In this document: in pieces, positions 5,819 through 8,480 of the stretch
Numbering within the stretch: position 1 is the stretch's first letter
How the letters are laid out: every line of letters begins with the position of its first letter
Source of the DNA: CAZZCS01 sp964652645
GTDB taxonomy: Bacteria > Cloacimonadota > Cloacimonadia > Cloacimonadales > Cloacimonadaceae
NCBI GenBank assembly: GCA_964652645.1
Contig: CAZZCS010000093.1
Coordinates: 1 to 8,480 of the forward strand
Direction: 5' to 3'
Length of the DNA stretch: 8,480 bases
The notes under the pieces: generated by a model
What the model was told of the DNA's origin: nothing
Database searches by the model: none
What the model saw: only the letters and a program-made list of their open reading frames with translations
Made by a program: the position numbers and the translations under genes

Positions 5819-7786
5819 GTGAAAAGCGAGCAAGGCATGAAGCAAGATGCATGGATAAACGCCATAATCGGGCGATTGTGCGCATCTTCTGCTCAGATGG
5901 TGATCTTGTTCGACTATGATGGCTTGACTTCGAACACGGCCATTTTTGAGCGCTTAGTGGGCACAGGATATGATGTCTATGATTACACTGACAATCTGAG
6001 CTTGTTTTTCTATCTTGAAAGCAAGAGACAGATGGTATCAGAAAATGATGACTCCAAACTGATGATAAGGATCTCCGCTGATCTGGCAGATAATGCTCAG
6101 TTGCCATATTCGGTGATGGTCAATGCAGAAAGGATAGAACTGAGACTTGAGGATTTTTTCGCTTGGTTGAACGCAAAGGCGATCAAGGAGCTTCCCAGCC
6201 AGTACTACAGTTCTCTGTTTGAATTACTGGGATCACATCCTCAGGACCATGCTTCCTACAATGAGAGTATCGATTTCATTACCAGGCGAGTGTTTGGGAT
6301 CGACATTGCGGGAATCAGCAGTGAGGTGCAATTCTGGGCTGTACTTTTCAAAGTGCATTATACAGATACAGAGCTACCGGGATTCCTGGTGGACAAACTC
6401 CACGATGCTGGAGATAGATTTATAGCTGGCTACGAAATCGATCTTCGGCGTGTCTTGGTAAGCAGAGAGCATTTCTTTAAATATCTGCAGAATGAATGGA
6501 GCCGATTCGTAGATGATCGGATAAATCACGGAACCAATATCAAAGTGCTGACTTTCGATCACCCTGATCTGAAGGTTTATACAGATAACTTCTTTGCAGA
6601 AGGGATGCTTCAGCGGGTCAGGATAGATGCTACAAGAGATGATGGCTTGGGGTGGATAAGCTGTGGCATCGAACTGAAGACACTTGATTCGGTTGATCAG
6701 ATCGAAAGCGTGATGTCTCTTTTACAATCTCATCTGCCGGGATTGGAAAGCTCCTTCAGAGACTGGCAGAAGTTTACAAGGGACTATGCTGAGTTTCTTT
6801 TTAAGCTATTTTCAGTGAATGATCCCCATGACTCTGAGAATATCCATAAACTCAGGACAGTGATCAACGACAGGTTCCAGAAATGGATTCAGCAGCATTA
6901 TGACTCCCTCTCAAGCTTGCCATCTACCAAACCTGCGATGGTGCATCAAGTAGCTAAGAGCATGGCATATCGCAGGGCTGAGATGCAAACGGCGAAAACT
7001 GCCTTGATCGTGATGGATGGGATGTCCTACGATCAATGGCTGTGCATAAAGGCGGAACTCGACCTGGGTGGATATGATCTGCACGAGGATGCACTTTTCG
7101 CCTGGATTCCCACTCTCACATCGATATCCCGACAATCCATTTTCAACGCTTCAGTTCCATATTACTTAGCCCAACAAATAGGTAGCACGGTAAAGGAGCC
7201 AAACTACTGGCAACGATACTGGGAAGATAACGGGGTACCATCACAAAGCATAAGCTATCTGCGTATGGATGGGACAGGAGATATCGGAGCAGAACTAGAG
7301 AAACAGGTTAACCTGCGAAGTGCCTTGGTTTTCGGACTTGTTTTGAACGTGATCGATGACATCATGCATGGCATGAATCTTGGTTCGGCTGGTATGCATA
7401 GCCAGATCAAGCACTGGGTAAAACAGGGATACTTTGCCTCTTTGCTTCAAATTCTGATAGATCATGGTTACACAGTGTGGATTACCTCAGACCATGGCAA
7501 TCTGGAATGCGAGGGCATTGGCAATATCCCCGATGGTGCGTTATCGGAAACCAAGGCATCCCGGGTAAGGATCTATCAGTCGGAAACTCTCAGAGACCAG
7601 GCAGCAAGAAAGACAGAGGCTTCCCTGGCCTGGACTCCCAAGGGACTTCCCAATGATCTATACTGCTTGTTTGCTCCCTATCGGGGTTGCTACCATACAG
7701 TGGGAAAAAAGATCGTATCTCACGGAGGCATCTCAATGGAAGAGGTCATGGTACCATTTGTGAAGATCAATAGGATGAGTAAATGA
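5819..7786 (+). CDS. pglZ: BREX phosphatase-superfamily protein PglZ (type 3 like)
   Basis: A 655-residue PglZ, the signature protein of BREX, with an alkaline-phosphatase-superfamily metal-binding fold in its C-terminal half. Visible elements: N-terminal VILFDYDGLT (28-37), typical of the type 3 N-domain; the first metal motif IVMDGMSYDQW (397-407) with D400; PTLTSISRQSIF (431-442), where the nucleophile-type Thr/Ser would be; VIDDIMHG (511-518) with D513/D514 and H517; ITSDHGN (555-561) with D558 and H559; and VSHGGISMEEVMVPF (633-647) with H635. All expected metal ligands appear present, so the enzyme looks intact. The GTG at 5819 is the first start after the in-frame TAG at 5804, but the Shine-Dalgarno is weak. 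ATG at 5837 (MKQDAW) is a plausible alternative that would shorten the protein by 6 residues. The end overlaps the next gene by ATGA. Confidence 0.9.
   Translation: MKSEQGMKQDAWINAIIGRLCASSAQMVILFDYDGLTSNTAIFERLVGTGYDVYDYTDNLSLFFYLESKRQMVSENDDSKLMIRISADLADNAQLPYSVMVNAERIELRLEDFFAWLNAKAIKELPSQYYSSLFELLGSHPQDHASYNESIDFITRRVFGIDIAGISSEVQFWAVLFKVHYTDTELPGFLVDKLHDAGDRFIAGYEIDLRRVLVSREHFFKYLQNEWSRFVDDRINHGTNIKVLTFDHPDLKVYTDNFFAEGMLQRVRIDATRDDGLGWISCGIELKTLDSVDQIESVMSLLQSHLPGLESSFRDWQKFTRDYAEFLFKLFSVNDPHDSENIHKLRTVINDRFQKWIQQHYDSLSSLPSTKPAMVHQVAKSMAYRRAEMQTAKTALIVMDGMSYDQWLCIKAELDLGGYDLHEDALFAWIPTLTSISRQSIFNASVPYYLAQQIGSTVKEPNYWQRYWEDNGVPSQSISYLRMDGTGDIGAELEKQVNLRSALVFGLVLNVIDDIMHGMNLGSAGMHSQIKHWVKQGYFASLLQILIDHGYTVWITSDHGNLECEGIGNIPDGALSETKASRVRIYQSETLRDQAARKTEASLAWTPKGLPNDLYCLFAPYRGCYHTVGKKIVSHGGISMEEVMVPFVKINRMSK
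7772..7775 (+). promoter_or_regulatory. Shine-Dalgarno AGGA for the last gene, at the ATGA junction
   Basis: AGGA lies 7 bases before the ATG at 7783. That ATG overlaps the pglZ stop (ATGA, 7783-7786), a classic termination-reinitiation arrangement, and this supports the chosen start of the downstream gene. Confidence 0.6.
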
Positions 7787-8480
7787 ATAAAAGTCGTTTT
7801 GATAAAGTAGGCATCAAACAGGTGATCAGGTTAGAATGGATGGATAGATGCGTGAGCCTACTTCTTTCAGGAATGTCCGCAAATGAGATTCGCAAAGACC
7901 TGATAGAGTATCTGGCAGATAAGAAACAGAGCGGGGGCACTGGAGAAAGAGGTGACAAAACCTACACCATAGCTATTGGAATCCTGGCAGCTTGGTTCGA
8001 TCCATCTCCGGAGCTTATTGATTTACGGGATAGATTGCTCTTGAAGGCAAAACTGAGTTCTCAAGAGAATTGGCTTCCACTTCATTGGGCGATTATGATC
8101 GCTGCGTATCCATTCTGGTATAATGTGGCGATTCAAACCGGACGAGTACTGGCTCTGCAAGAGAGAGTAACGCAAAAGCAGATTTTTGACCGCATGGTGG
8201 AGCGCTATGGGGAACGCGCAACAGTCCTTAGAAACGCCAGGTATGCAGTAAGGTCCTTTGTTGCCTGGGGCGTCTTGGAGGATACAGAGGTAAAGGGTCG
8301 ATATAGGAAGAGCAATCCGATTGCTTTGACTGATCCAAAGCTTATAGCAATGCTCTTTGAAGCAACGCTATTTTCAACACCGGAGCACAAAGCACCGCTA
8401 CGATCACTAATGGCATCCCCAGCACTATTTCCAATGTGTTTGGCTATGGATGTAGCCCAGCAGTCTCTTGCATCAAATCC
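7783..8480 (+). CDS. Conserved-looking BREX accessory protein, possibly BrxA-type; 3' truncated by window edge
   Basis: An open frame of 232 codons plus 2 bases runs from the ATG that overlaps the pglZ stop to the window end without a stop, so the gene continues to the right. It begins MNKSRFDKVGIKQVIRLEWM. Notable segments are WLPLHWAIMIAAYPFWYNVA (bases about 8071-8130), then IQTGRVLALQERVTQKQIFDRM, ERYGERATVLRNARYAVRSF and AWGVLED. The last three read like a winged-helix-type fold, with a recognition-helix-like segment at about 8203-8260. There is no signal peptide, and the hydrophobic LHWAIMIAAYPFWY run is too interrupted to be a confident membrane span. In the type 3 BREX order I recall, brxA follows pglZ, which is the basis for suggesting BrxA. 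The residues do not obviously resemble the type 1 BrxA (DUF1819) that I remember, so the family is left open. Translational coupling to pglZ makes a BREX role likely. Confidence 0.75.
   Translation, partial: MNKSRFDKVGIKQVIRLEWMDRCVSLLLSGMSANEIRKDLIEYLADKKQSGGTGERGDKTYTIAIGILAAWFDPSPELIDLRDRLLLKAKLSSQENWLPLHWAIMIAAYPFWYNVAIQTGRVLALQERVTQKQIFDRMVERYGERATVLRNARYAVRSFVAWGVLEDTEVKGRYRKSNPIALTDPKLIAMLFEATLFSTPEHKAPLRSLMASPALFPMCLAMDVAQQSLASN

Noticed and set aside
5790..6107. A 105-codon minus-strand frame spanning the pglX-pglZ junction
   Set aside because: Considered as a possible antisense toxin-like gene. The translation is Ser/His/Cys-rich with no family resemblance, and pglZ N-terminal coding on the other strand explains the region.

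Overview
The window is a compact, single-direction (+ strand) piece of a phage-defence operon whose parts best match a type 3 BREX (BacteRiophage EXclusion) system. Five genes fill it, with no intergenic gap longer than 12 bases, no tRNA or rRNA, no mobile element and no CRISPR array. The organism cannot be named from the sequence. It is a bacterium that uses Shine-Dalgarno starts, ATG/GTG initiation and the standard code. Hand-counted GC on sample lines is about 48-57% in the BREX core genes, about 33-42% in the second gene, and about 30-37% in the middle of the methyltransferase gene.

Layout: (1) 1-1032, the C-terminal part of a large DUF6079-type BrxC/PglY-like ATPase, cut off by the left edge. 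(2) 1036-2940, a 634-residue AlbA_2 (Schlafen-like) protein with a GHKL-type ATP-binding region and C-terminal winged-helix regions. It contains a perfect 36-bp tandem duplication. It is not one of the canonical BREX-3 genes I know. (3) 2918-5806, a 962-residue DNA adenine methyltransferase of the PglXI type with a zinc ribbon and two DPP[YF] motifs. (4) 5819-7786, a 655-residue PglZ of the alkaline-phosphatase superfamily. (5) From 7783 to past the right edge, a further coupled gene, possibly a BrxA-type accessory factor, whose family I cannot confirm.

How the genes fit together: in BREX, the methyltransferase marks host DNA, and the BrxC-like ATPase and PglZ are needed to block replication of unmarked phage DNA. 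A 3-base gap (1-2), a 23-base overlap (2-3), a 12-base gap (3-4) and an ATGA overlap (4-5) indicate one polycistronic, translationally coupled unit. The extra AlbA_2/Schlafen-like gene is embedded inside that unit and has a lower GC content. It is the most interesting element: a candidate regulator or RNA-cleaving effector attached to BREX. The low-GC central third of the methyltransferase gene is a second point of interest, because it suggests exchange of a segment that may carry specificity. The BREX-3 helicase (BrxHII) and the small protein BrxF are not in the window.
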